Origin: JBEIGE01 sp040382055
GTDB taxonomy: Bacteria; Pseudomonadota; Gammaproteobacteria; Burkholderiales; Burkholderiaceae_C
Direction: 5' to 3'
Length of the DNA stretch: 48,384 nucleotides
NCBI GenBank assembly: GCA_040382055.1
Contig: JBEIGE010000022.1
Location: forward strand, 1-48,384
A model generated the notes under the pieces. That model saw only the letters and a program-made list of their open reading frames with translations, did not search any database and was not told where the DNA came from. Positions 19,578-30,347 of the stretch are shown here, in pieces; the first letter of the stretch is position 1; each line of letters begins with the position of its first letter. The position numbers and the translations under genes are program-made.

Positions 19578-19871
19578 ATGTTCAAAACTCTATTGACCGC
19601 AGTCGTCTGCACCGCCATGCTGGCAGGCTGTGCAAACCAGCGCTTCAACGTCGCTGGCGACGTGGCAAGCACGGTTCCTAAAACCGAAGACAGCCAGACT
19701 TTTTGGCTTAGCGGTATTGGACAGGAAGAGACCGTTGATGCCGCCCGGCTCTGTGGCGGCGCACCTAAGGTGGTAGGCGTGGCCGTTGAAAGGACTGGCA
19801 TAGACGTGCTGCTGGGATTGGTGACCCTTGGCATTTACACACCACGAACTGCCCGCGTGTATTGCAAATAA
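19578..19871 (+). CDS. Bor/Iss-family lipoprotein, copy 2
   Basis: This 97-residue copy is about 70 per cent identical by eye to the gene upstream and the same length, without gaps. It has lipobox AMLAGC and the family blocks SGIGQEETVDAARLCGG and LGIYTPRTARVYC. Most changes fall in the signal peptide and the segment around FWLSG, while the C-terminal domain is conserved, so both copies look functional. A strong terminator lies 20 bases after the stop, so the pair probably forms one transcript. Confidence 0.85.
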   Translation: MFKTLLTAVVCTAMLAGCANQRFNVAGDVASTVPKTEDSQTFWLSGIGQEETVDAARLCGGAPKVVGVAVERTGIDVLLGLVTLGIYTPRTARVYCK

Positions 19872-19890
19872 AAGTTACACGCGTGCACCG

Positions 19891-19918
19891 AAACGCCCTC
19901 TCTCAGAGGGCGTTTTTT
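19891..19918 (+). terminator. Rho-independent terminator after the bor-like pair
   Basis: AAACGCCCTC pairs with GAGGGCGTTT around the loop TCTCA, followed by a run of six T. It separates the lipoprotein genes from ssb, which must have its own promoter within 19919-20035. Confidence 0.93.
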
Positions 19919-20035
19919 ATGGCCCCTGCTCGGCTTGGCCCCTCAAACGCTCAAAGGGCCAAAGCGATGAATTGTTATTGGCACCTCAAGCGACCCAACA
20001 GGCTTCATAATTCATTCAAATTCAGGAGAAATACC

Positions 20036-20518
20036 ATGGCATCCGTCAACAAAGTCATCCTCGTCGGCAATTGTGGCCGCGACCCCGAAATCCGTTACCT
20101 GCCTTCAGGCCAGGCCGTAGCCAACATCAGCGTGGCCACCAGCACCCGGCGCAAGGACAAGAACACCGGTGAAAACATCGAAACCACCGAATGGCACCGT
20201 GTGACGTTTTATGACCGGCTGGCTGAGATAGCCGGGGAATACGTCAAAAAAGGCCAGCCTATCTACGTTGAAGGCCGATTGAAGTACGGCAAGTACACCG
20301 ACCAGGCGGGTGTGGAAAAAAATACGGTGGACATCATCGCCACCGAAATGCAATTGCTGGGCAAACGCGAAGGCATGGGTGCTCCACATGAGGGCGACGA
20401 ACAACCTCAGCGCCGCGCGCCGGCTGCACGGCCTGCCCCGCCCGCCCCAAGCACTCGCCCTGCAGCTGCCAAATCCGGCAGCGGGTTTGATGACATGGAC
20501 GACGACATTCCGTTCTAG
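20036..20518 (+). CDS. ssb: Single-stranded DNA-binding protein
   Basis: A 160-residue SSB with an OB fold (MASVNKVILVGNCGRDPEIRY, then ISVATS and WHRVTFYDRLAEIA), a Pro/Ala-rich linker, and the acidic tip MDDDIPF that binds replication and repair partners. AGGAGA eight bases before the ATG fixes the start, although the frame is open further upstream. It protects single-stranded DNA in replication, recombination and repair. In many Burkholderiales ssb and uvrA flank a transporter gene; here two bor-like genes fill that place. Confidence 0.97.
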   Translation: MASVNKVILVGNCGRDPEIRYLPSGQAVANISVATSTRRKDKNTGENIETTEWHRVTFYDRLAEIAGEYVKKGQPIYVEGRLKYGKYTDQAGVEKNTVDIIATEMQLLGKREGMGAPHEGDEQPQRRAPAARPAPPAPSTRPAAAKSGSGFDDMDDDIPF

Positions 20519-20556
20519 ATAAAAGCGCTTTGCCGCTTTCAACGGCAGTCTCCACC

Positions 20557-21492
20557 ATGATACTTTTCTCGTGTTGGCGAAGTTTTCTTCTGATCTCCTT
20601 CATGGTGTTGTACTCGCATGGGGGTTTGGCGCAAATCCACAGTGCCCAGTCTTTGCGCAACGCAGCCAGTATTGCGCAGGATTTGAAATACCCTGACAAG
20701 CTCAGCGAATTTAGTTTTTCCAGTATGCCGTCCATGGCAATGTACAAGCCGTCTGGAAATGGTCCATTTCCTGCTTTGGTTTTGCAGCACCAATGCGGCG
20801 GCCTGCGCAACGCCACAGGCAGTTGGCAAAATCAGTCCATGCTGGAGTGGGCCAAGACCGCTGTGCAGCGCGGTTATGTGGCCTTGATCGTTGACAGCTT
20901 GGGGCCCAGAGGTGTCGATACCGTGTGCTTGGGTCCCAAAGCGGGTATCAATTTTGCGCGCGGTGCGAGAGATGCTTTGCTGGCTGCCGCTCACCTGAAA
21001 AAGTTTGATTTTGTAGACAAGGAACGGATTGCCCACGCTGGTTATTCTTGGGGGGCAATGGTGTCCATGGTCTTGAGTGGCAAAACCTGGGGGGAGGCGC
21101 TGGGCGATGGAACCCGTTTTGCAGCTGCAGTATCGTTTTACCCCGGGTGCTTTTCTATCCGACCTCAGTCTGGTCCTGCTTATGAATTGATCAATCCAGA
21201 CATCGATAAGCCTTTGCTGGTGTTGATGGGTGCTTTGGATGTCGAAACGCCTCCTTCCGAGTGTGTGCCAAAACTTGAAGCTGTCAAATCAGCGGGCGGA
21301 CCGGTGCAGTGGCATGTCTATCCCGAGGCGACGCATTGCTGGGATTGCAAGAACTTGCACAACTACAGCAAGTCAGATTGGCGCGGAAACCGGGTGACCT
21401 ACATCTACAGCAGCCAAATAACGCAGGACTCTGAACAAAGAATGTTTGAGTTTCTGGAAGCTGCAATGAAAACGAAGAAATCAGCTCCCTGA
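20557..21492 (+). CDS. Exported dienelactone hydrolase-like alpha/beta hydrolase
   Basis: A 311-residue alpha/beta hydrolase with a signal peptide (MILFSCWRSFLLISFMVL). The nucleophile elbow is GYSWGAM, a candidate acid lies in GALDVETP, and the catalytic His in EATHCWD, as in the dienelactone hydrolase family. Several cysteines (QHQCGG, HCWDCKN) suit a periplasmic protein with disulfides. An upstream TTG at 20530 is possible but lacks a ribosome site. It lies 38 bases after ssb without functional link. The substrate is unknown. Confidence 0.78.
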   Translation: MILFSCWRSFLLISFMVLYSHGGLAQIHSAQSLRNAASIAQDLKYPDKLSEFSFSSMPSMAMYKPSGNGPFPALVLQHQCGGLRNATGSWQNQSMLEWAKTAVQRGYVALIVDSLGPRGVDTVCLGPKAGINFARGARDALLAAAHLKKFDFVDKERIAHAGYSWGAMVSMVLSGKTWGEALGDGTRFAAAVSFYPGCFSIRPQSGPAYELINPDIDKPLLVLMGALDVETPPSECVPKLEAVKSAGGPVQWHVYPEATHCWDCKNLHNYSKSDWRGNRVTYIYSSQITQDSEQRMFEFLEAAMKTKKSAP

Positions 21493-21542
21493 CCAATGTC
21501 GGATTCGCGTCGCTGCTAATTTAATAGGGACTAGGCAAGCAG

Positions 21543-21567
21543 AAAAAAGCCGGCAGTAAGCCGGCTT
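21543..21567 (-). terminator. Terminator of the first BMP transporter operon
   Basis: On the minus strand AAGCCGGC and GCCGGCTT enclose a 5-base loop and are followed by six T (complement of 21543-21548). It lies 20 bases after the stop of the binding-protein gene and ends that operon; the hairpin may also help end the convergent hydrolase transcript. Confidence 0.88.
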
Positions 21568-21586
21568 GATTGGGATGAGCAAAGGG

Positions 21587-22738
21587 TTATTTTTTGTCGC
21601 CGCCAGGTATCTTGCCCTCGACGCCCTTGACGTAGAACATCACGCCGCCCAGGAACTTGTCATCGGCGACTTCGTCTTTCTTAAGCACTTCCTTGCCATC
21701 CTGGCCAACAATCGGGCCTTTCCAGATTGAGAAAGTACCGGCTTTCAGGCCGGAGCGGATCTCGTCAATTTTCTTCTTGGTGTCTTCAGGCACATCCGCT
21801 GCCACGCTGACCATGTCAATCGCGCCTTCTTTCACGCCCCACCAGCTGGCACTGTTACCAGACCACTTGCCTTCCAGTGCGTCTTTGGTGGCCTTGATGT
21901 AGTAGGGGCCCCAGTTGATGATGGCTGAGCCCAGGTGCGCCTTGGGACCGTAGGCGGTCATGTCAGAGTCCCATCCAAAAGCGCGCTTGCCCTTGGCTTC
22001 GGCTGTTTGCAGCACCGCCGATGAGTCGGTGTTTTGCATCAATACATCTGCGCCGCCGTTGATCAGCGAGGTGGCAGCATCCGTTTCTTTGGGTGGATTG
22101 AACCACTCGCCCACCCACACCACCTTGGTCTTGACCTTGGGGTTGACCGACTGCGCGCCCATGGTGAAGCTGTTGATGTTGCGGATAACTTCAGGAATCG
22201 GGATCGAGCCGACCACGCCCAGGGTGTTGGTCTTGGTCATGGCGCCGGCAATCACACCGGCCATGTAGGCGCCTTCGTAGGTGCGGCTGTCGTAGGTACG
22301 CAGGTTTTCGGCCTGCTTGTAGCCGGTAGCATGTTCAAACTTCACATCCTTGGCGTCCGGCGCGATTTTGAGCATCGGCTCCATATAGCCAAAGGTGGTG
22401 CCAAAAATCAGCTTGTTGCCCTGACCCACGAGGTCGCGAAAGACGCGTTCAGCATCGGCGCTCTCAGGTACTTTTTCCACAAAACTGGTGACGACCTTGT
22501 CACCAAATTCTTTTTCTACGGCTTTGCGGCCATTGTCATGGGCAAAGGTCCAGCCGCCATCACCCACGGGTCCGACATAGGCAAAGGCGATTTTCAGGGG
22601 CTCAGCCTTTGGGGCGGGCGCAGCGGCAGGCGCAGCAGCCACGGGCTCTTCTTTCTTGCCGCAGCCGATCAGTGCGGCGGCGGTTACCGCAGACAGTGCA
22701 GCCAGTTTAAAAAGATGTCGTTTGTTCAGGTCGGTCAT
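21587..22738 (-). CDS. BMP-family ABC transporter substrate-binding lipoprotein (purine/nucleoside type)
   Basis: A 383-residue lipoprotein (lipobox ALIGCGKK) of the BMP/Med/PnrA family, which binds nucleosides or purine bases in the periplasm. Family features are KIAFAYVGPVGDGGWTFAH at the ligand cleft, GTTFGYMEPM and TNTLGVVGSIPIPEV. It is the last gene of a four-gene operon, after two permeases and an ATPase, and the operon faces xdhAB across a shared promoter region. The likely ligand is a purine base such as xanthine, hypoxanthine or urate, inferred from this context. AAGGA lies close before the ATG. Confidence 0.9.
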   Translation of the reverse strand: MTDLNKRHLFKLAALSAVTAAALIGCGKKEEPVAAAPAAAPAPKAEPLKIAFAYVGPVGDGGWTFAHDNGRKAVEKEFGDKVVTSFVEKVPESADAERVFRDLVGQGNKLIFGTTFGYMEPMLKIAPDAKDVKFEHATGYKQAENLRTYDSRTYEGAYMAGVIAGAMTKTNTLGVVGSIPIPEVIRNINSFTMGAQSVNPKVKTKVVWVGEWFNPPKETDAATSLINGGADVLMQNTDSSAVLQTAEAKGKRAFGWDSDMTAYGPKAHLGSAIINWGPYYIKATKDALEGKWSGNSASWWGVKEGAIDMVSVAADVPEDTKKKIDEIRSGLKAGTFSIWKGPIVGQDGKEVLKKDEVADDKFLGGVMFYVKGVEGKIPGGDKK

Positions 22739-22792
22739 GAAGGTCCTTCAAGTTAGGGTTAAAAATCAAACAAGGAAATCAAAAAACAATTA

Positions 22793-23710
22793 TCAGCCGG
22801 GATAGAAAGGTTTGCCAATGGATGCCGGCATATTCACACGGATCCATGCCGGATTGCGCGAGATGAGTGCCAGCACCACGATGGTGGCCAGGTAGGGCAG
22901 CATGGTGAGGAACTGACTGGCCACTTCCACGCCTATGCCTTGCAGATGAAACTGCAGCATGGTCACGCCGCCGAACAGATATGCACCAAGCAAGACGCGT
23001 GCCGGACGCCAGGTTGCAAAAGTGGTCAGCGCCAGCGCAATCCAGCCCTTGCCGGCCACCATACCCTCAACCCACAACGGGGTGTACACAACGGCCAGAT
23101 AGGCGCCAGCCAGTCCGCACAGGGCGCCGCCGGCCATCACCGCCAGCAGGCGGATGCGCCGTACCGGGTAACCCAGGGCATGGGCTGATTCAGGGGATTC
23201 GCCCACCGCACGCAAAATCAGCCCGCTGCGGGTGCGGTCCAGAAACCAGATCAGCCACAGCGCGCCAGCTACCGTGATGTACACCAGCGGATGCTGCTGG
23301 AACAGCGCTGGTCCGATCAGGGGAATGTCGCAAAGGTAGGGCACCGCAAACTGCATGCGCTCGGGCAGCTTGGCCTGTACATAACCGATGCCCACAAATG
23401 CTGAAAACCCGGCTCCGAACAGGCTCAGGGCCAGCCCGGTCGCGTACTGGTTGGTGCCCAGCCAGATCACCAGCACCCCGAATACGGCAGCCAGCAGCGC
23501 GCCCGCGCCGATGCCGGCGGCAAAGCCCAACCAGTCGCTGCCGGTGTGCACCACGGTGGCAAAGCCGGCAATGGCAGCGCACAGCATCAGGCCTTCGGCT
23601 CCCAGGTTGACAACACCGGCCTTTTCGTTGATCAGCAAGCCCAATGCGGCAATGGCCAGTACGGTGCCGGCGTTGAGCGTGGCGGCAATGAGCAGTGCGT
23701 AAGAATCCAT
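22793..23710 (-). CDS. BMP-type ABC transporter permease (NupQ-like)
   Basis: A 305-residue membrane protein with about eight to ten hydrophobic helices and the family stretch KAGVVNLGAEGLMLCAAIAGF seen in BPD_transp_2 permeases of nucleoside and purine transporters. The start shares a base with the stop of the other permease (TAATG), so the two are translated together and should form a heterodimer. They pass the ligand delivered by the BMP lipoprotein across the inner membrane. Confidence 0.9.
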   Translation of the reverse strand: MDSYALLIAATLNAGTVLAIAALGLLINEKAGVVNLGAEGLMLCAAIAGFATVVHTGSDWLGFAAGIGAGALLAAVFGVLVIWLGTNQYATGLALSLFGAGFSAFVGIGYVQAKLPERMQFAVPYLCDIPLIGPALFQQHPLVYITVAGALWLIWFLDRTRSGLILRAVGESPESAHALGYPVRRIRLLAVMAGGALCGLAGAYLAVVYTPLWVEGMVAGKGWIALALTTFATWRPARVLLGAYLFGGVTMLQFHLQGIGVEVASQFLTMLPYLATIVVLALISRNPAWIRVNMPASIGKPFYPG

Positions 23711-24771
23711 TAGCGGCCTGCCTTGCGTTGGATGCGGTAGTTGATGAGGGTGTCACAGGCCAGCAGGCAAAACAGCAGCAGGCCCTGGAACACGCCGGTG
23801 ATCGATTTGGGCAGTCCCAGGCGAGACTGCGCCAGCTCGCCGCCAATGTAGAACATGCTCATGAGAATGGCAGAAAAAATCATGCCCACCGGATGCAGCC
23901 GCCCCACAAAGGCCACGATGATGGCGGCAAAGCCATAACCGGCGGGCACATAGGGCGTGAGCTGACCAATGGGGCCGGCCACTTCAAGGGCGCCAGCCAG
24001 TCCGGCTGCGCCGCCCGAGAGCAGCAGGGCTACCCACAGCGCCTTGCGCGAAGAAAAGCCGGCGTAGCGGGCAGCGGCAGGTGCCAGCCCGCCCACTTGC
24101 AAGGCAAAACCGGCCTTGAGCCGGAATAAAAACACCCACAGCGCGCCTGCACCCACCAAGGCCAGGAGCAGGCCGACATTGACGCGTGAACCATCCATCA
24201 AACGTGGAATACGTGTCACCGCCGCAAAGGTCTGGGACTGCGGAAAGTTATAGCCCTGGGGGTCTTTCCAGGGGCCGTGCACCATGAAGTTGAGAATCTG
24301 GATGGCCACATACACCAGCATCAGGCTGACCAGAATCTCGCTGGCATTGAAGCGGTCGCGCAGCAACGCAGTCAGACCGCCCCACAGCATGCCCCCGATC
24401 ACGCCGGCCAGCAGCAGCGCCGGGATGATCCAGGCTCCGGTGGTTTTGTCGGCCAGCAGGGCCACGCCACCGGCGAATACGGCCCCCATTACAAACTGCC
24501 CCTCAGCGCCAATGTTCCAGACATTGGAGCGAAAGCACACGGCCAGGCCCAGCGCAATGAGCAGCAACGGCGTGGCCTTGACCATCAGCTCGCCCAGGGC
24601 GTAAGCGGATTTCACCGGCTCCCAGAAAAACATTTGCAGCCCGCGCACCGGGTCCTTGCCCAAAGCCATGAACAACAGCACACCCAGCAGCACGGTGATG
24701 GTCAGCGCCAGCAGCGGCGATGCAATGCCCCACACGGCCGAGGGTTGAGGGCGCGGCTCAAGCCTGAGCAT
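23710..24771 (-). CDS. BMP-type ABC transporter permease (NupP-like)
   Basis: A permease of about 353 residues with multiple hydrophobic segments and the BPD_transp_2 motif NVWNIGAEGQFVMGAVFAGG. The start MLRLEPRP at 24771 overlaps the ATPase gene by 14 bases and is preferred to the in-frame codon at 24792, which adds a basic stretch. It is the larger partner of the permease pair. Confidence 0.9.
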   Translation of the reverse strand: MLRLEPRPQPSAVWGIASPLLALTITVLLGVLLFMALGKDPVRGLQMFFWEPVKSAYALGELMVKATPLLLIALGLAVCFRSNVWNIGAEGQFVMGAVFAGGVALLADKTTGAWIIPALLLAGVIGGMLWGGLTALLRDRFNASEILVSLMLVYVAIQILNFMVHGPWKDPQGYNFPQSQTFAAVTRIPRLMDGSRVNVGLLLALVGAGALWVFLFRLKAGFALQVGGLAPAAARYAGFSSRKALWVALLLSGGAAGLAGALEVAGPIGQLTPYVPAGYGFAAIIVAFVGRLHPVGMIFSAILMSMFYIGGELAQSRLGLPKSITGVFQGLLLFCLLACDTLINYRIQRKAGR

Positions 24772-26323
24772 GCGATGCCTCCAAAGACGCAAGCTGCTGC
24801 GCGTCGGTGTGCCACAGGCCGCTCATCCATTCGCCAATTTGCTCAATGCTGGCTTGCGCAGTGGGCACGTCGGGTGAGAGCCGTCCTTTGGCCAGCACAT
24901 GCAGGCGGTCGCAGATCTGAAACAGTTCTTCCAGCTCCTCGCTCACCACCAGCACCGCACAGCCCGCGTTGCGCAGTGCCAGGATTTCGCCGCGAATTTG
25001 CGCAGCAGCTCCCACGTCCACGCCCCAGGTGGGTTGAGAGACGATGAGCACTCGCGGGCGGGCATCAATTTCGCGCCCCACGATGAACTTTTGCAGATTG
25101 CCACCCGAAAGACTGCGCGCAGCCGCTTTGGGGCCAGAGGCTTTGACCTTGAAGCGCTCAATGATGGCCTGGGCCTGGGCCTGTAGCGCCTTGCCGCGAA
25201 TCCATCCTCCACGGCCTACGGCCTCTTTGCGGGTCAGCAGCAGGTTGCGCGCCAAGTCCAGCGTGGGTACGGCACCGCGTCCCAGCCGTTCTTCGGGGAC
25301 AAAGTGCAGGCCCAGCGCCCGCCGGCGGGCCGGGTTCAGGTGCCCGGCGCTTTGGCCCGCCAGTACGATGGCACTGGCCGGCGCGCGCGTGTCTTCGCCT
25401 GACAGGGCAAACAGCAGTTCGCGCTGACCATTGCCCGAGACGCCAGCGATGCCGACCACTTCGCCGGCACGCACTTGCAGGTTAATGTCGGCCAGGTCCA
25501 TGCCAAAGGGTTCGCTGCGGGGCAGGCTCAAAGCCCGGGCTTGCAGCAGCACGCGGCCAAGTTGAGGTGCGCTGTATTGCAAGGTGGGAGGCTCCGCGCC
25601 AATCATCAGGCGGCTCAAAGAGGCATTGCTTTCTTCGCGTGGATCGCAGACCCCGGTGACCTGGCCGCCGCGCAGGACCGTGCAGGCGGTGCACAGTGCA
25701 CGTATTTCGTGCAGCTTGTGGCTGATGTACAAAATGCTGCAACCTTGTTCGGCCAGTTGGCGCAACACAACAAAGAGTTTTTCCACAGCTTGCGGAGTCA
25801 GCACCGAGGTGGGCTCGTCCAGAATCAGCAATTGAGGGTCGGTGAGCAGCGCCCGGATGATTTCTACCCGCTGCATCTCACCCACACTCAGGGTGTGGAC
25901 GGGGCGGTGAGGGTCGATATCCAGGCCGTATTGGGCAGCCTTGGCAATAATGCGCCGGCTCACTTCAGCCAGCTTGATGCGTTTGTCCAGTCCCAGCCAC
26001 ACGTTCTCGGCCACCGTCAGCGTATCAAACAGGCTGAAATGCTGAAACACCATGCTGATGCCCAGGGCCCGGGCTTCCTGCGGGTTGGCTACACGTACGG
26101 CCTGGCCATTAAAGTGCACCTCACCGGCGTCGGGCTTGACAGCGCCGTAGATGATTTTCATCAGGGTGGACTTGCCCGCGCCATTTTCGCCCAGCACCGC
26201 ATGAATCTGCCCCGGCAGCACGCTCAGGGAAATCTGCCGGTTGGCCACTACACCGGGGTAGCTTTTGGTGATGCCCGACAGCGTCAACCGGGCGCGGCTT
26301 GATTCTGAAGAGTCGGTGATCAT
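24758..26323 (-). CDS. BMP-type ABC transporter ATP-binding protein (two ATPase domains)
   Basis: A 521-residue double ATPase. The first half has Walker A GENGAGKST, signature LSVGEMQRVEI and Walker B LLILDEPTSVLTP. The second half has a degenerate Walker A (GVSGNGQRE) and signature LSGGNLQKFIVGRE, the usual pattern for sugar and nucleoside importers. It powers the permease pair downstream. The frame stays open far upstream, to 26956, but that part is antisense to xdhA; the ATG at 26323 begins the conserved N-terminus. It is the first gene of its operon. Confidence 0.92.
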   Translation of the reverse strand: MITDSSESSRARLTLSGITKSYPGVVANRQISLSVLPGQIHAVLGENGAGKSTLMKIIYGAVKPDAGEVHFNGQAVRVANPQEARALGISMVFQHFSLFDTLTVAENVWLGLDKRIKLAEVSRRIIAKAAQYGLDIDPHRPVHTLSVGEMQRVEIIRALLTDPQLLILDEPTSVLTPQAVEKLFVVLRQLAEQGCSILYISHKLHEIRALCTACTVLRGGQVTGVCDPREESNASLSRLMIGAEPPTLQYSAPQLGRVLLQARALSLPRSEPFGMDLADINLQVRAGEVVGIAGVSGNGQRELLFALSGEDTRAPASAIVLAGQSAGHLNPARRRALGLHFVPEERLGRGAVPTLDLARNLLLTRKEAVGRGGWIRGKALQAQAQAIIERFKVKASGPKAAARSLSGGNLQKFIVGREIDARPRVLIVSQPTWGVDVGAAAQIRGEILALRNAGCAVLVVSEELEELFQICDRLHVLAKGRLSPDVPTAQASIEQIGEWMSGLWHTDAQQLASLEASHAQA

Positions 26324-26338
26324 GGTGGATGAGCTTAA

Positions 26339-26454
26339 GCGATAAATGTGCCAGGCCCAAGTATCCGTTTGCGGCTCTGGTGGTACTTTCTCATGGAGGC
26401 GGTGCTGGAATCTGGTATGTTGCTTGCTTGAGAATATCGCACCAACTTTATCGC
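26339..26454. promoter_or_regulatory. Divergent promoter region with paired GCGATAAA sites
   Basis: GCGATAAA (26339-26346) and its exact complement TTTATCGC (26447-26454) stand at the two ends of the 132-base region between the transporter ATPase gene and xdhA, 16 bases and one base from the respective start codons. The symmetry suggests two operator half-sites for one regulator controlling both directions. No regulator gene is adjacent. Confidence 0.4.
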
Positions 26455-26455
26455 A

Positions 26456-27918
<1,463 letters not shown>

Positions 27919-27922
<4 letters not shown>

Positions 27923-30213
27923 GCAGCGCCTGCGGCACCCCGCAAGCCCACGAAAGCGCCCGCCATCAGGTCATGGGCACGGCACCTTATGTGGATGACA
28001 TCCCTGAGGTCAAGGGTACGCTTTATGCTGCGCCCATACTTTCTCCGCTGGCGCATGGCCGCCTCAAAGGCGTGGATGCCCGCGTTGCCTTAAGCCTTCC
28101 CGGCGTGGTCGATGTGGTGCTCAGCGCCGACATCCCCGGCGACAAAATTCTCGCAGCCTTTGCCCACGACGAACCGGTGTTTGCGACTGACACCGTCTGC
28201 CATGTGGGCCAGGTCATTGGCCTGGTGCTGGCCCGCTCTGTCATGCAGGCGCGCCGTGCTGCGCGCCAAGTACAACTGGATATCGAACCCTTGCCCGCCG
28301 TGCTCTCGGCCAGAGCGGCCCATGCGGCACAGAGTTATGTGCTGCCCCCGGTGACAGTCAAGCGGGGTGACGCACAAGCCGGCCTTGGCCGTGCAACCCA
28401 CACCCTGAGCGGCAGTTTTGACGTGGGCGGCCAGGAGCATTTTTACCTGGAGGGCATGGTGGCGTATGCGCTGCCGCAAGAGCAAAACCAGTGGCTGATT
28501 TACAGCAGCACCCAGCACCCGGGCGAGGCGCAGCACTGGGTAGCTCATGCGCTGGGTCTGGATCAGCACCGGGTGCGGGTGGAGTGCCGGCGCATGGGTG
28601 GCGGCTTTGGCGGCAAGGAAACCCAGTCGGGTCACCTGGCGGTGTGGGCAGCTGTCGCGGCGAACAAATGGAAGTGTCCTGTCAAGATGCGGCTCGACCG
28701 TGATGAAGACTTCAAGATCACCGGCAAACGTCACCCGTTTGCCTACGACTACACGGTGGGCTTTGACGACAGCGGCCGCATCACCGGCTTGAAACTGACC
28801 TTGTTGGCTGAATGTGGCTTTTCAGCCGACTTGTCAGGCCCGGTGGCAGACCGCGCCATCTTTCACAGTGACAACGCCTATTTTTTGAGCGATGTGGTCA
28901 TAGACAGCTACCGTTGCAAAACGAACACCCAGAGCCACACCGCGTTCCGGGGCTTTGGCGGGCCCCAGGGCGTGATCGCCATCGAGACCATTCTGGGCGA
29001 CATTGCCCGGCATTTGCAGCAAGACCCGCTGGATGTGAGGCTGCGCAATTTGTACGGTACCACCGAGCGCAACGTCACCCACTACGGCATGACGGTTGAA
29101 GACAATATCCTCTTGCCTTTGCTGCAAAAACTGGAGCAAACTTCCCAATACCAGCGTCGAAAAAAAGACATTTCCATCTGGAACGCAGCCAGTCCGGTGC
29201 TCAAGCGTGGCTTGGCCATCACGCCAGTGAAGTTCGGCATCAGTTTTACCGCAACACTGTTCAACCAGGCCGGTGCGCTGGTGCATGTCTACACCGATGG
29301 CAGCGTTATCGTGAACCACGGCGGCACAGAAATGGGGCAGGGATTGCACACCAAAGTGGCGCAAATCGTGGCTGACGAACTGGGTGTGCCTTTTGACCGG
29401 ATTCAGGTTTCGGCCAGCGACACCGCGCGCGTGCCCAATGCCAGCGCTACGGCCGCTTCCAGCGGGACTGACCTCAATGGCCGGGCTGCCCAGTTTGCGG
29501 CTCGCAACGTCCGGCAAAACCTGGCCGCATTTGTTTGCGGTCTGGACGATTGCGGCGCAGGCGAGGTGATTTTTGAGGACGGTCGCGTGGTCACACCAGT
29601 GACCTCACGGGCCTTCGCTGATGTGGTGAAAGCGGCCTATGCCAACCGTATCCAGCTGTGGAGTGATGGCTTTTACCGCACCCCCAAAATTCACTATGAC
29701 AAAACCACCCTGACAGGTCGTCCGTTTTACTATTTTGCTTACGGTGCGGCTTGTACGGAGGTGGCCATAGACACCCTGACCGGAGAGAGCCGGGTGCTTA
29801 AAGTCGACATCCTGCACGATGTCGGACGCAGCATCAACCCGGCCGTAGACATCGGCCAGATTGAGGGCGGCTTTGTGCAAGGAATGGGATGGCTGACCAC
29901 GGAAGAACTGGTCTGGAACCCTCAGGGGGTGCTGACCACCCATGCGCCCAGCACGTACAAGATTCCCGCTACAGGCGATATTCCGGCGCACTTCAAGGTG
30001 GACTTCTGGCCCGAACCGAACCGTGAAGACAATGTGTTTGGCAGCAAAGCCGTGGGCGAGCCGCCTTTCATGCTGGGCATCAGTGTGTGGGAGGCGCTGC
30101 GCGATGCAGTGGCTCAGGCCAAGGCCACACAAGCCGATGTGAATGCTGCTCAAACGGTTTGCATGAATGCGCCGGCAACACCGGAGCGCATTTTGGCGGC
30201 ATTGAAAACCTGA
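27919..30213 (+). CDS. xdhB: Xanthine dehydrogenase, molybdopterin subunit XdhB
   Basis: A 764-residue molybdenum subunit of normal length. Cofactor and active-site blocks are present: RMGGGFGGKETQ, AFRGFGGPQG, GGTEMGQGLHTKVAQ, and GEPPFMLG holding the catalytic Glu that activates the Mo-bound hydroxide. It oxidises hypoxanthine and xanthine to urate with XdhA. The start overlaps xdhA (ATGA). The maturation factor xdhC is not next to it but lies 10 kb away on the other strand. Confidence 0.96.
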
Positions 30214-30347
30214 AGTCATCCAGACCTAGGGTTTACCCAAAGTCAGGCACAGTTGTTGCTAAGTTAGATCGCAATGGCCGGTTCAGTCGACGGTCAGGCA
30301 AACACAGTTTGTTTTTACGATTTCAACTTAACACAAAGGAAAAACAC

